From the NCBI RefSeq assembly GCF_009797025.1, contig NZ_CP047027.1, forward strand, positions 2,480,001-2,544,000: DNA of 64,000 nucleotides, in the 5' to 3' direction. Each line of letters begins with the position of its first letter. The stretch's first letter is position 1. Source of the stretch: Cellulophaga sp. L1A9 (GTDB lineage Bacteria; Bacteroidota; Bacteroidia; Flavobacteriales; Flavobacteriaceae). Under the pieces are notes generated by a model. The model did not search any database, had not been told where the DNA came from, and saw only the letters and a program-made list of their open reading frames with translations. A program made the translations under genes and the position numbers. Shown piece after piece: positions 14,853 to 24,227 of the stretch.

Positions 14853-17639
14853 ATGGATAAATATTCCTTTTTAAACGCTGCGCATACTTCGTTTTTTGCA
14901 GAGTTATATGACAAGTATTTAATTAATCCTGATAGTGTTGAGCCTAGTTGGCGTGCATTTTTTCAGGGTTTTGATTTTGGCCAAGAGAGTCTTTTAGATG
15001 AACTTGACTTACCAGCACAAAACAATGTTGCTGCTCCATCTGGTAGTTCTGAAATGCCACAATCGTTGCAAAAAGAATTCCAGGTTATTCGATTAATAGA
15101 TGGGTATAGGTCCCGCGGACATTTGTTTACAAAAACAAATCCTGTTCGTGAGCGAAGAAAATACGAGCCTACTCTAGCTATCGAAAATTTTGGATTATCA
15201 TCAGGAGACCTAAACACTGTTTTTACTGCAGGAGAGATTTTAGGAATAGGCCCAAACACCTTAACTGAAATTATTTCTCATCTGACAAACATCTATTGCG
15301 ACGCTATTGGTGTTGAGTACATGTATATCCGAAGTCCTGAGCGAATTAAATGGATTCAGGATTGGCTAAATGTCAATGATAATCATCCTAATTTCGATGA
15401 GGAACGAAAGAAAAAAATTCTTAAAAAATTAAATCAAGCCGTTTCTTTTGAAAGCTTTTTGCATACAAAATATGTAGGTCAAAAACGTTTTTCATTAGAA
15501 GGTAATGAATCTTTGATACCAGCACTAGACGCTATAGTAGAGCAAGCAGCCGAAATGGGTGTAGAGCAATTTGTTATGGGTATGGCTCATAGAGGTAGAC
15601 TTAATGTACTTACCAATATTTTTGGTAAAGCGGCGAAAGATATCTTTAGCGAATTTGATGGTAAAGATTACGAACAAGTAATTTTTGATGGTGATGTTAA
15701 ATATCACTTGGGTTGGACTTCTGAAAGGATGTCTGATAATGGTAACAAAATAAAAATGAACATTGCTCCTAATCCTTCTCACTTAGAAACTGTTGGAGCA
15801 GTTGTTGAAGGGATTACAAGAGCAAAACAGGATGCACACTACAAAGATGACTTCTCTAAAGTGTTGCCAATTGTTGTGCATGGTGATGCTGCTATTGCAG
15901 GCCAGGGTATTGTCTATGAAGTTATTCAAATGGCTAATTTAGATGGCTATAAAACCGGTGGTACAATCCATATGGTAGTGAATAACCAAATAGGGTTTAC
16001 AACAAATTACTTAGATGCTCGTAGTTCTACCTATTGTACTGATGTTGGTAAGGTAACTTTAAGCCCAGTTTTGCATGTCAATGCTGATGATGCTGAGGCT
16101 GTGGTTCATGCCTCTTTGTTCGCATTAGAGTATAGAATGCGTTATAAACGAGATGTATTTCTTGATTTATTAGGCTATCGTAAATATGGGCATAACGAAG
16201 GTGATGAGCCTCGTTTTACGCAACCTAAATTATATAAGGCGATTGCGAAGCATGAAGGTCCTAGAGACATATATGCAGCAAAACTTATTGCAGAAGGTAT
16301 TATTGATGAGAATTATATTGGTAAATTAGAACAAGAATATAAAGATTCTTTAGAAACGGAATTAGAAGATTCTCGTAAGGAAGCTAAAACAATCATCACC
16401 CCATTTATGGCAGATGAATGGAAAGGTTTCGTTCGCGTTCAAGAAGATGAAATGGCGAAGCCAATTGATACTTCTTATCCAAAAGAAAAACTTACTATAA
16501 TAGCTAATTCACTTACTAGCCTTCCAAAAGGTAAAAAGTTTTTACGTAAAGTAGATAAGCTTATTGAAGATCGAAGAAAAATGTTCTTTGAAAATGATAA
16601 GCTAGATTGGGCTATGGGAGAGCTTTTAGCTTACGGATCTTTATTACAAGAAGGATTCGGAGTTAGAATGTCTGGTCAAGATGTAGAAAGAGGTACTTTT
16701 TCTCACCGTCATGCTGTTGTTAAAGTTGAAGATAGTGAAGAAGAAGTTGTTCCTTTAAATTTAGTTGAAGGGAAAAAGGGCGATTTTCATATTTTTAATT
16801 CACACCTTTCTGAGTATGGAGTAGTAGGTTTTGATTATGGGTATGCCATGGCAAGTCCTAATACGCTTACTATTTGGGAAGCGCAATTTGGCGATTTTAG
16901 TAATGGTGCTCAAATCATGATCGATCAATACATTTCTGCAGCAGAAGATAAATGGAAATTGCAAAATGGATTGGTAATGTTATTGCCTCATGGTTATGAG
17001 GGTCAAGGTGCAGAGCATTCTTCTGCCCGTATGGAGCGCTTCTTGCAGCTTTGTGCAAGTGATAATATGTTTATGGCAGATGTAACAACGCCAGCAAATA
17101 TGTTTCATTTGTTGCGTAGACAAATGAAGGCGAATTTTAGAAAACCTTTAGTGGTGTTTACACCAAAAAGTTTGTTGCGTCATCCAAAAGCAGTTTCTTC
17201 AGTAGAAGAGTTTGCTACAGGTAGTTTTCAAGAAGTAATTGATGATGGTACTGCTGATGTTAAAAAAATAAAAACACTAGTATTTTGTACGGGTAAATTT
17301 TATTATGATTTGTTAGCAGCTCGTGAAGAAAATGCTAGAGAAGATGTAGCTTTAGTTCGTGTAGAGCAATTATTTCCATTGCCAACGAGTAAAATGAAAG
17401 CAATAATGCGGAAATATGCTAAAGCAGATGATGTTGTTTGGGCACAAGAAGAGCCTAGAAACATGGGTGCTTGGAGTTATATTATGATGCATTTTAGTGA
17501 AGCAAATAAGTTAAGAGTAGCTTCAAGACGTTTTTATGCATCCCCAGCAGCGGGTAGTGCAGTACGTTCTAAACGTCGTCATCAAGAAGTTATTGATTAT
17601 GTTTTTGATAAAACAAAAGATAACATGATTCGTAAGTAA
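14853..17639 (+). CDS. sucA: 2-oxoglutarate dehydrogenase E1 component
   Basis: A 928-residue thiamine-diphosphate enzyme that decarboxylates 2-oxoglutarate in the TCA cycle and passes the succinyl group to the E2 encoded next. The N-terminal segment (SFLNAAHTSFFAELYDKY, ...EPSWRAFFQGF) is the E2-binding region. Then come GMAHRGRLNVLTNIFGK, the THDP/Mg site (GDAAIAGQGIVYEV, NNQIGFTT) and GHNEGDEPRFTQP. The C-terminal half carries the transketolase-like pyrimidine-binding domain (LPHGYEGQGAEHSSARMERF). Length is normal. sucB starts 53 nt downstream. Confidence 0.96.
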   Translation: MDKYSFLNAAHTSFFAELYDKYLINPDSVEPSWRAFFQGFDFGQESLLDELDLPAQNNVAAPSGSSEMPQSLQKEFQVIRLIDGYRSRGHLFTKTNPVRERRKYEPTLAIENFGLSSGDLNTVFTAGEILGIGPNTLTEIISHLTNIYCDAIGVEYMYIRSPERIKWIQDWLNVNDNHPNFDEERKKKILKKLNQAVSFESFLHTKYVGQKRFSLEGNESLIPALDAIVEQAAEMGVEQFVMGMAHRGRLNVLTNIFGKAAKDIFSEFDGKDYEQVIFDGDVKYHLGWTSERMSDNGNKIKMNIAPNPSHLETVGAVVEGITRAKQDAHYKDDFSKVLPIVVHGDAAIAGQGIVYEVIQMANLDGYKTGGTIHMVVNNQIGFTTNYLDARSSTYCTDVGKVTLSPVLHVNADDAEAVVHASLFALEYRMRYKRDVFLDLLGYRKYGHNEGDEPRFTQPKLYKAIAKHEGPRDIYAAKLIAEGIIDENYIGKLEQEYKDSLETELEDSRKEAKTIITPFMADEWKGFVRVQEDEMAKPIDTSYPKEKLTIIANSLTSLPKGKKFLRKVDKLIEDRRKMFFENDKLDWAMGELLAYGSLLQEGFGVRMSGQDVERGTFSHRHAVVKVEDSEEEVVPLNLVEGKKGDFHIFNSHLSEYGVVGFDYGYAMASPNTLTIWEAQFGDFSNGAQIMIDQYISAAEDKWKLQNGLVMLLPHGYEGQGAEHSSARMERFLQLCASDNMFMADVTTPANMFHLLRRQMKANFRKPLVVFTPKSLLRHPKAVSSVEEFATGSFQEVIDDGTADVKKIKTLVFCTGKFYYDLLAAREENAREDVALVRVEQLFPLPTSKMKAIMRKYAKADDVVWAQEEPRNMGAWSYIMMHFSEANKLRVASRRFYASPAAGSAVRSKRRHQEVIDYVFDKTKDNMIRK

Positions 17640-17692
17640 TCTTGTTAAGAACAATAAAAAAGATACAGGTTAAAAATTAAAATTATACAATA

Positions 17693-18913
17693 ATGATTTT
17701 AGAAATGAAAGTTCCTTCACCAGGGGAATCTATAACGGAAGTTGAAATTGCTGCTTGGTTAGTTCAAGACGGAGATTATGTAGTGAAAGATCAAGCTATT
17801 GCAGAAGTAGACTCAGATAAAGCAACCTTAGAATTGCCTGCTGAAGAAAGTGGTATTATCACCTTAAAAGCAGAAGAGGGTGATGCTGTTGCAGTTGGAG
17901 AAGTCGTTTGTTTAATTGATACAAGTGCAGAGAAACCTGCAGGCGAATCAAAAGCAGCTGCTCCGAAGGAGGATGTAAAAGAAACTCCAAAAGAAGAGAA
18001 AAAAGCACCACAACCTGTACAAGCAAAACAAACTTATGCATCAGGAGTAGCATCTCCTGCCGCTAAGAAAATATTAGCAGAAAAAGGTATGGAGGCTAGT
18101 GCTATAAAAGGTACTGGTAAAGATGGTAGAATTACTAAAGAAGATGCAGTTCAAGGAGTGCCTTCAATGGGAACTCCTACTGGTGGTAAAAGAGGAGAAA
18201 GTAGATCTAAATTGTCCATGTTACGTAGAAAAGTGGCAGAGCGTTTAGTTGCTGTGAAGAACGAAACGGCAATGTTGACTACCTTCAATGAAATTGACAT
18301 GTCTCCTATATTTGAATTAAGAAAACAACATAAAGATAATTTTAAAAACAAGCATGGTGTTGGCTTGGGCTTTATGTCATTTTTCACTTTAGCCGTAGTT
18401 AGAGCTTTGGAACTTTATCCATCTGTGAATTCTATGATTGATGGAAAAGAGATGATTACTTATGATTTCTTCGATATTAGTATTGCGGTTTCTGGTCCAA
18501 AAGGATTAATGGTTCCTGTAATTAGAAATGCAGAAAACTTAACTTTTAGAGGGGTAGAATCTGAAGTGAAGAGATTAGCTATACGTGCTAGAGAAGGTGA
18601 AATTACTGTGGATGAGATGACGGGTGGTACCTTTACCATTACAAATGGTGGTGTATTTGGTTCTATGTTATCTACACCAATTATTAATCCTCCTCAAAGT
18701 GCTATTTTAGGAATGCATAACATTGTTGAGCGTCCTATCGTTCGTAATGGAGAAATAGTAGCTGCACCGATAATGTATGTTGCATTATCATACGATCACA
18801 GAATAATTGATGGTAAAGAATCTGTAGGTTTCTTAGTAGCTATTAAAGAAGCTTTAGAAAATCCAGTAGAATTATTAATGGATGGCAATCTAAACAAAGC
18901 GTTAGAATTGTAA
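17693..18913 (+). CDS. sucB: Dihydrolipoyl succinyltransferase (2-oxoglutarate dehydrogenase E2)
   Basis: A 406-residue E2 with a single N-terminal lipoyl domain (lipoyl lysine K43 in [11 protein letters not shown]), an Ala/Pro/Lys/Glu-rich flexible linker (about 80-115), the E1/E3-binding domain ([30 protein letters not shown]) and the C-terminal acyltransferase with [11 protein letters not shown] (catalytic His and Asp). It forms the core of the 2-oxoglutarate dehydrogenase complex with SucA. The E3 subunit gene is not in the window. A bidirectional terminator follows. Confidence 0.96.
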   Translation: MILEMKVPSPGESITEVEIAAWLVQDGDYVVKDQAIAEVDSDKATLELPAEESGIITLKAEEGDAVAVGEVVCLIDTSAEKPAGESKAAAPKEDVKETPKEEKKAPQPVQAKQTYASGVASPAAKKILAEKGMEASAIKGTGKDGRITKEDAVQGVPSMGTPTGGKRGESRSKLSMLRRKVAERLVAVKNETAMLTTFNEIDMSPIFELRKQHKDNFKNKHGVGLGFMSFFTLAVVRALELYPSVNSMIDGKEMITYDFFDISIAVSGPKGLMVPVIRNAENLTFRGVESEVKRLAIRAREGEITVDEMTGGTFTITNGGVFGSMLSTPIINPPQSAILGMHNIVERPIVRNGEIVAAPIMYVALSYDHRIIDGKESVGFLVAIKEALENPVELLMDGNLNKALEL

Positions 18914-18937
18914 TTCAATACTATTTAAGTTTACTAA

Positions 18938-18975
18938 AAAAGCCTGAAGATTGTAATAATCTTCAGGCTTTTTTG
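18938..18975. terminator. Bidirectional terminator between sucB and the dihaem peroxidase gene
   Basis: Perfect stem AGCCTGAAGATT / AATCTTCAGGCT (18941-18952 with 18958-18969), flanked by A-run and T-run, so it serves both converging genes. Confidence 0.88.
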
Positions 18976-18989
18976 TTGCTTTTAATTTC

Positions 18990-20342
18990 TTAATCACAGT
19001 TCATATCTTCTCTAGAAGTAGGATCAGCATTAGGGAAGCATAGTCCTGTAGGTAATGAAGTAGGTACGTATCTGTTCAGATTCTTGTCAGATAAGCTTGT
19101 TTCTATAAAAGTAGCAATAAGGTCTACTTCTTCATCGGATAAATGTAAAGGAGCAAATTTCCCTGATAAATCAGATGATGAAACTTCATTGTTTTCTTTA
19201 GTAGCAATATTTTTATATGCAATGATTTCTTTAACAGATGTAAAGCTTCCTCCGTGTCCATAAAATTGAACATCGGTTAAGTTGTAAAGTTGTGGTACTT
19301 TAAATTTATAATTATCAGAAGGTTTATTTGTAAATCCTCCACGACCTTTTTTAGTGACGTCATCTATAATGCCATGAACATTTGGTCCTTCTAAATCATT
19401 CATGCCCAAGGCGTAAAATTCTTCAGAATTTAATGCGGGGCCGTTGTGGCATTGGTAGCATTTTGCCTTTCCGAAAAATAGTAAAGCTCCTTTTTTCTCA
19501 TCGGAAGTCATGGCGTCAAAATCTCCTTTTAACCAATTTTGAAAATTTGTATCGGTTGATAATAGTGTTCTTTCGTAGGCAGCGATGGCTAAACCTGCGT
19601 ATATAAGGGAGTATCTTTCGGTATTAGCTACATTTGGGAAAGCCTGGTCAAAAAGATTACTGTAGTCATTAGTGTCGCAAAAAGTTTTATCTAAAGCCAT
19701 ACGGTGTACAGATAACCCGGCAATAGCTTGTGTTTCTACACCTTCAAATCCAAGGTGGTTTACGGCTTTAGGTGTTCCTTCGGTCCAATTGACTTCAGTG
19801 CCAATATTTCGACTAGTAGCGCCAAACTGACCATTCCATAACATTAATTTTTGGTAGGCCGAGTTTAATACGGTAGGAGATTTTATGGGTTGAACGTCAA
19901 TCATAGCTTCAGTATATAAAGGATCTATGATTCTAGCTTCACCGGCAATACCGTAGCCCATTCCTCCATCTCCTATACCTTGTTGTAATCCACTTTGGAA
20001 ACCTGCAGCGCTATGATGACAGCTTGCGCAAGAATAGGTTTCCTTATTTGTTTCTGAGTTGCCTTCCAGGCCAATACCTGTTTCGTGAAATAATAATTGA
20101 CCTAACAAAACTTTCTCTTCAGTGATTGGGTTTTTCGGGTCGGCAGGAATTTTAGCGTAATCAGTACTATTGGGTAGTATGTAATAGGATAGATCTCCAG
20201 AAAGACTAACTAGTGTTGTTTTTAATTCTTGGTCTTCTGTTCCTATGATAATTTCAGTGTAATCATTTTCGGATGCACAACTTGCGAGCAGGCTAAATGC
20301 TAAAAGAAAACCTATTTTCTTTACAGGGAATAATGTAGGCAT
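18990..20342 (-). CDS. Dihaem cytochrome-c peroxidase / MauG family lipoprotein
   Basis: A 450-residue protein with a lipoprotein signal (FLLAFSLLASC, lipid-anchor C22). Two c-type haem motifs mark the cytochrome-c peroxidase/MauG fold: CASCH (105-109) and CYQCH (295-299). The second is followed by the usual NGPALNSEEFYALGMND region. The family reduces hydrogen peroxide with electrons from small cytochromes or oxidises protein substrates; which applies cannot be told. The location is periplasmic, lipid-anchored. A roughly 45-residue insert of Gly and acidic residues separates the haem domains. Confidence 0.88.
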   Translation of the reverse strand: MPTLFPVKKIGFLLAFSLLASCASENDYTEIIIGTEDQELKTTLVSLSGDLSYYILPNSTDYAKIPADPKNPITEEKVLLGQLLFHETGIGLEGNSETNKETYSCASCHHSAAGFQSGLQQGIGDGGMGYGIAGEARIIDPLYTEAMIDVQPIKSPTVLNSAYQKLMLWNGQFGATSRNIGTEVNWTEGTPKAVNHLGFEGVETQAIAGLSVHRMALDKTFCDTNDYSNLFDQAFPNVANTERYSLIYAGLAIAAYERTLLSTDTNFQNWLKGDFDAMTSDEKKGALLFFGKAKCYQCHNGPALNSEEFYALGMNDLEGPNVHGIIDDVTKKGRGGFTNKPSDNYKFKVPQLYNLTDVQFYGHGGSFTSVKEIIAYKNIATKENNEVSSSDLSGKFAPLHLSDEEVDLIATFIETSLSDKNLNRYVPTSLPTGLCFPNADPTSREDMNCD

Positions 20343-20437
20343 AGTAATGGTAGGGTTAAATATTTGAGGTAAAAGTAGATAAGATTTTTTATTAATAAAG
20401 TTGTTTTTAGGTAATCTGCTTAATATTTAGGTATTCT

Positions 20438-20881
20438 TCATTTTTGCTTTAGGTAAAGTACTTTTTTGTCATAATCTATAATAGCTTTTCCTTTTTTTAA
20501 TATATCGGCACCAATGATTCCATCAACAGGTTGCGCATTATGATTGGTTAATGCTTCATTTACATGAACTAAATCAAAGAGTACAATTTTGAGTTTTTTG
20601 AATTTCCATGAGCCTAATTCAATTGTATTTTTTGTAGAAAGTAAGGTTTTCATGTTGGTTGCGCCAGCTCCTGCTGCCTTTATGGTTGATTCTTTTGATG
20701 TTAAATTGAATACTTCAATTTTATCAAAACCTACGCAAGTATTGGAGGCGCCTGTATCAAGTATGAAACGTCCTTCTGCATTGTTGATTTTTGCTTTGAT
20801 TTCAAAGTGATTGGTAGAAGTTAGGTAAAGGGGTATTTTAAGGTATTTTTTTTCTTTTAAAAATGTTTTGAGGCTCTTCAC
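20438..20881 (-). CDS. Retropepsin-like aspartyl protease family protein
   Basis: The frame encodes one retroviral-type aspartyl protease unit with the active-site motif FILDTGASNTCVGFD and the flap-like DGIIGADILKKGKAIIDYD. Single-domain proteins of this type work as dimers. The open frame extends to 20944 (168 residues), but that start overlaps the divergent tatD gene and its promoter. I chose the GTG at 20879-20881 (start VKSLKTFLKEKKYLKIPLYL, 147 residues) because it leaves the tatD promoter free and places TATCTTTA about 12 nt upstream. No signal peptide is evident, so the location is probably cytoplasmic. The substrate is unknown. Confidence 0.75.
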   Translation of the reverse strand: MKSLKTFLKEKKYLKIPLYLTSTNHFEIKAKINNAEGRFILDTGASNTCVGFDKIEVFNLTSKESTIKAAGAGATNMKTLLSTKNTIELGSWKFKKLKIVLFDLVHVNEALTNHNAQPVDGIIGADILKKGKAIIDYDKKVLYLKQK

Positions 20882-20905
20882 GTATTTTTTTGATAAAGAT
20901 AAGGC

Positions 20906-20913
20906 TATTTTTG
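20906..20913 (+). promoter_or_regulatory. -7 element directly before tatD (possible leaderless start)
   Basis: TATTTTTG is a full TAnnTTTG match only 4 nt before the tatD ATG at 20918, so transcription from it would begin at or next to the start codon. A minus-strand TATCTTTA (complement of 20894-20901) could serve the divergent gene. Confidence 0.45.
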
Positions 20914-20917
20914 TACC

Positions 20918-21685
20918 ATGATATTTACAGATACACATACGCATTTATATAGCGAGGCCTTTGATGATGATAGAAAGCAAGTAGTAGAAAATGCTATTCA
21001 TGCTGGTGTTCAAAGATTTTTTATACCTGCAATTGATTCTACATATACCGAATCAATGATAAATTTAGAAAAGGACTTTCCAGAGCATATGTTTTTAATG
21101 ACAGGGTTGCATCCTACACATGTGAAAGAAAATTACTTAGAAGAGATAGCGCATATCGAAGAAATGCTTACAAAGCACAAGTATTATGCTATTGGAGAAA
21201 TAGGTATGGATTTATATTGGGATAAATCATATGTTAAACAACAACAGGAGGCATTTAGAATGCAAATACAGATCGCAAAAAGAGAAAAACTACCTATAGT
21301 GATTCATTGTAGGGATGCATTTGATGAAGTATTTGAAATCTTGGAAAAAGAGAAGGGAGATAGCTTATTTGGAATTTTTCATTGTTTTACGGGTTCAAAA
21401 GAGCAAGCATTGAAAGCAATTAGTTATAATATGAAATTGGGTATTGGAGGAGTGGCTACTTTTAAAAATGGTAAGATTGATCAATTTCTAAATGAAATAG
21501 ACCTTAAGCATATTGTTTTAGAGACCGATGCGCCTTATTTGGCGCCAACACCATATAGAGGGAAAAGAAATGAAAGTGCTTACCTTATTAATGTAGCGGA
21601 TAAATTGGCGCGTATCTATGATCGATCCATTGCTGATATTGCAGAAATTACAACAAATAATTCTAAAGAAGTTTTTGGAGTTTAA
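20918..21685 (+). CDS. tatD: TatD family metal-dependent DNase
   Basis: A 255-residue TatD-family TIM-barrel hydrolase. The metal ligands are seen in DTHTHLYSEAF (residues 5-15), GEIGMDLYW, HCRDAFDEV, HCFTGS and LETDAPYLAP. Family members are magnesium-dependent 3'-5' DNases or deacylases, acting in the cytoplasm. Length and motifs are standard, and the ATG at 20918 gives the normal N-terminus. It is followed 12 nt later by the asparaginase gene, so they form an operon. The promoter element almost abuts the start codon. Confidence 0.9.
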   Translation: MIFTDTHTHLYSEAFDDDRKQVVENAIHAGVQRFFIPAIDSTYTESMINLEKDFPEHMFLMTGLHPTHVKENYLEEIAHIEEMLTKHKYYAIGEIGMDLYWDKSYVKQQQEAFRMQIQIAKREKLPIVIHCRDAFDEVFEILEKEKGDSLFGIFHCFTGSKEQALKAISYNMKLGIGGVATFKNGKIDQFLNEIDLKHIVLETDAPYLAPTPYRGKRNESAYLINVADKLARIYDRSIADIAEITTNNSKEVFGV

Positions 21686-21697
21686 GACAATCTATTT

Positions 21698-22726
21698 ATG
21701 ACGAAAAAAACTAAAATTCTTTTGATTTATACAGGAGGAACTATAGGAATGATTAAAGATTATAAGACAGGAGCATTAAGGGCTTTTGACTTTGGTAAAT
21801 TACAAAAGAACATACCGGAATTAGCACAATTAGATTGTGAGATTACTAGCCATTCTTTTGAAACGCCGATAGATTCCTCAAATATCCATCCTAGTCATTG
21901 GGTGTATATGTCAGAAACTATTGAAAATAATTATGATTTATATGATGGGTTTGTGGTGCTTCATGGGAGCGATACGATGAGTTATTCTGCTTCTGCCCTA
22001 AGTTATATGTTAGAGAATTTAACAAAACCGGTAATTTTTACAGGCTCTCAACTACCAATAGGAGATTTAAGAACAGATGCCAAGGAAAATTTAATTACTT
22101 CCGTTCAAATTGCAGCTTTGCAAGCAAAAGGGGTTCCTGTAATTCAAGAAGTAGGGTTGTATTTTGAGTATAAATTATACCGAGGAAATAGAACAACTAA
22201 GTTTAGTGCGGAACATTTTCAGGCATTTGGATCCTTAAATTACCCTCCGTTAGCAGAATCTGGCGTACATTTAAAGGTGTATAATGAATATTTATTGAGG
22301 CCAAAGAAGAAAAAAAAGTTAATTGTCCATAAAAAATTAGATAATAATGTGGCTATTTTAAAATTATTTCCAGGATTTAATGAACATTTATTGCGGGCTG
22401 TATTAGAAACACCAAATTTAAAAGCTGTGATTATTGAGACTTACGGTTCTGGAAATGCTCCTACAGATTCTTGGTTGGTGGAAAATTTAAAAAAAGCAAT
22501 AAAAAAAGGCATTCATATAATTAATGTTACACAGTGTTCTGGGGGTAGTGTAATTATGGGGCAATATGAAACAAGTGAGCATTTGCAGAAGTTGCAAGTT
22601 ATTAATGGTAAGGATATTACAACGGAAGCTGCCGTTACTAAGCTAATGTATTTGTTGGGAAACGGAATCTCTAATAAGCTCTTTAAAACCGTTTTTGAGA
22701 CCTCTTTGCGTGGAGAGATGGTTTAA
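21698..22726 (+). CDS. ansA: Type I L-asparaginase
   Basis: A 342-residue asparaginase. The two catalytic threonine regions are IYTGGTIGMI (9-18) and LHGSDTMSYSASALSYML (about 88-105). Further family motifs are FTGSQLP, ETYGSGNAP and NVTQCSGGSV. It hydrolyses L-asparagine to aspartate and ammonia. There is no signal peptide, which fits the cytoplasmic type I enzyme. It is co-transcribed with tatD. A second, unrelated asparaginase-type gene (glycosylasparaginase family) lies at 42348. Confidence 0.92.
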   Translation: MTKKTKILLIYTGGTIGMIKDYKTGALRAFDFGKLQKNIPELAQLDCEITSHSFETPIDSSNIHPSHWVYMSETIENNYDLYDGFVVLHGSDTMSYSASALSYMLENLTKPVIFTGSQLPIGDLRTDAKENLITSVQIAALQAKGVPVIQEVGLYFEYKLYRGNRTTKFSAEHFQAFGSLNYPPLAESGVHLKVYNEYLLRPKKKKKLIVHKKLDNNVAILKLFPGFNEHLLRAVLETPNLKAVIIETYGSGNAPTDSWLVENLKKAIKKGIHIINVTQCSGGSVIMGQYETSEHLQKLQVINGKDITTEAAVTKLMYLLGNGISNKLFKTVFETSLRGEMV

Positions 22727-22795
22727 AATTAACGTTGGAAATTTTATTTAATACTTTTTTTTTTGTTAATTCGACGTCTTGAAAAATTGAATAAT

Positions 22796-22883
22796 AGAGA
22801 GGTGGCCGAGTGGTCGAAGGCGCACGCCTGGAAAGTGTGTATACCTCAAAAGGGTATCGAGGGTTCGAATCCCTTCCTCTCTG
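22796..22883 (+). tRNA. tRNA-Ser (anticodon GGA)
   Basis: Acceptor AGAGAGG with CCTCTCT and discriminator G, D-arm GGCCGAGTGGTCGAAGGC, anticodon stem CACGC/GTGTG around CTGGAAA (anticodon GGA), a long class II variable arm (TATACC...GGGTATC) and T-arm GAGGG-TTCGAAT-CCCTT. CCA is not encoded. No terminator of its own is obvious before exbB, so readthrough is possible. Confidence 0.95.
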
Positions 22884-22961
22884 CATTTAATTTTTAATTT
22901 TTTAATTGTAAAAATTTTTTATCTTTAACCCATTAACTAATCTAATTTAAGTTTGAAAGAA

Positions 22962-23756
22962 ATGAAAAGATTATTCTCTATCCTGGCAGTAGCTGGGTTA
23001 TTTGTTTGTAACACAAATACTGTTAACGCACAAGTAAATGCAAATGCAATTACTTCAAACCTTTCCGCAACTATCGCGACTGCAGCAACAATGATTCAAG
23101 ATGCAACAGAAGCAGTAGCAAAAGAAAGAGGTTTTGTTCAAGTATTAAAAGAAAAATTTATTGAAGGTGGAGCTGACTTCATGGGTATCGTACTATTATG
23201 TTTGATACTTGGTTTAGCAGTTGCTATTGAAAGAATTATTTACTTAAACTTGGCAACAACAAACACTACAAAATTAAAACAAAGAGTTGAAGATGCACTA
23301 GCTTCTGGTGGTATTGAGGCTGCTAAAGAAGTTTGTCGAAATACAAAAGGACCTGTTGCGTCTATCTATTACCAAGGTTTATCTAGAGCTGGCGAAAGCA
23401 TCGAATCTGCTGAAAAAGCAGTTGTAGCTTACGGTGGTGTTCAAATGGGACAACTTGAGAAGAATGTTTCTTGGTTATCTTTATTTATCGCGATTGCTCC
23501 TATGCTTGGTTTCATGGGTACCGTAATTGGTATGATTGCTGCCTTCGAGAAAATTGCAGCGGTAGGTAACTTAAGTGCTTCTCTTATTGCAGGTGATATT
23601 CAAGTAGCGTTATTAACAACGGTATTTGGTCTTATTGTGGCTATTATTCTTCAAATTTTTTATAATTACATTATCGCTAAGATCGATAGTATTGTAAATG
23701 ATATGGAAGATTCATCAATCTCTTTGATTGATATGTTGGTAGATCACAAAAAATAA
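22962..23756 (+). CDS. exbB: MotA/TolQ/ExbB proton channel family protein
   Basis: A 264-residue ExbB-type proton-channel subunit of the inner membrane. The N-terminal extension looks like a signal peptide (MKRLFSILAVAGLFVCNTNTVNA) plus about 50 periplasmic residues. Three membrane helices follow (about 68-90, 165-190 and 210-235), with the conserved cytoplasmic loop GPVASIYYQGLSRAG and the core LSLFIAIAPMLGFMGTVIGMI. With the ExbD genes downstream it would energise outer-membrane transport using proton motive force. An upstream TTG at 22953 also lies in frame, but the ATG at 22962 begins the signal sequence. Confidence 0.92.
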   Translation: MKRLFSILAVAGLFVCNTNTVNAQVNANAITSNLSATIATAATMIQDATEAVAKERGFVQVLKEKFIEGGADFMGIVLLCLILGLAVAIERIIYLNLATTNTTKLKQRVEDALASGGIEAAKEVCRNTKGPVASIYYQGLSRAGESIESAEKAVVAYGGVQMGQLEKNVSWLSLFIAIAPMLGFMGTVIGMIAAFEKIAAVGNLSASLIAGDIQVALLTTVFGLIVAIILQIFYNYIIAKIDSIVNDMEDSSISLIDMLVDHKK

Positions 23757-23779
23757 GTCGCACTTAATACTTAAGTAAA

Positions 23780-24217
23780 ATGAATAAGATAATTAAAATT
23801 ATATTAATCGCACTCAGCGTCATAGGACTTGTCTTATGGGTAATGCTTGTAAAGGAATCTGAAGTTACAGTAGGTAATGGATCAATGAATTTTATGTTCA
23901 TTATTACATTTATCTTACTTGCAATAGCAGTATTAGCAAGTTTGTTCTTCGGGTTTAAAAATGTTTTTTCTTCACCAGAAGGCCTTAAAAGAACTGCAAT
24001 TGGTGTAGGTGGCCTTATCGTTGTGGCAATATTGTCATATGTTTTCGCAAGCGGAACAGATGTTAATATAGAGGATATGGAGCAGAAGACTGGTATTCTT
24101 ACAGATGTAAGTACTATTAAAACTATTGGTACATTCTTAAATATGTTTTTCATATTAACGATAATTGCTGTTGGTTCAATGATTTTGCCAGGTGTGAAAA
24201 AAATGTTTAATAAATAA
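23780..24217 (+). CDS. Membrane protein of the exbB-exbD operon
   Basis: A 145-residue integral membrane protein with four predicted helices (about 5-22, 36-58, 72-90 and 117-137) and a short acidic periplasmic loop (GTDVNIEDMEQKTGILTD). I do not recognise a named family. It sits 23 nt after exbB and 10 nt before the first exbD, so it is very likely an extra part of this energy-transduction complex in Bacteroidota. That link rests on context alone. Confidence 0.7.
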   Translation: MNKIIKIILIALSVIGLVLWVMLVKESEVTVGNGSMNFMFIITFILLAIAVLASLFFGFKNVFSSPEGLKRTAIGVGGLIVVAILSYVFASGTDVNIEDMEQKTGILTDVSTIKTIGTFLNMFFILTIIAVGSMILPGVKKMFNK

Positions 24218-24227
24218 ATTAAAAACT

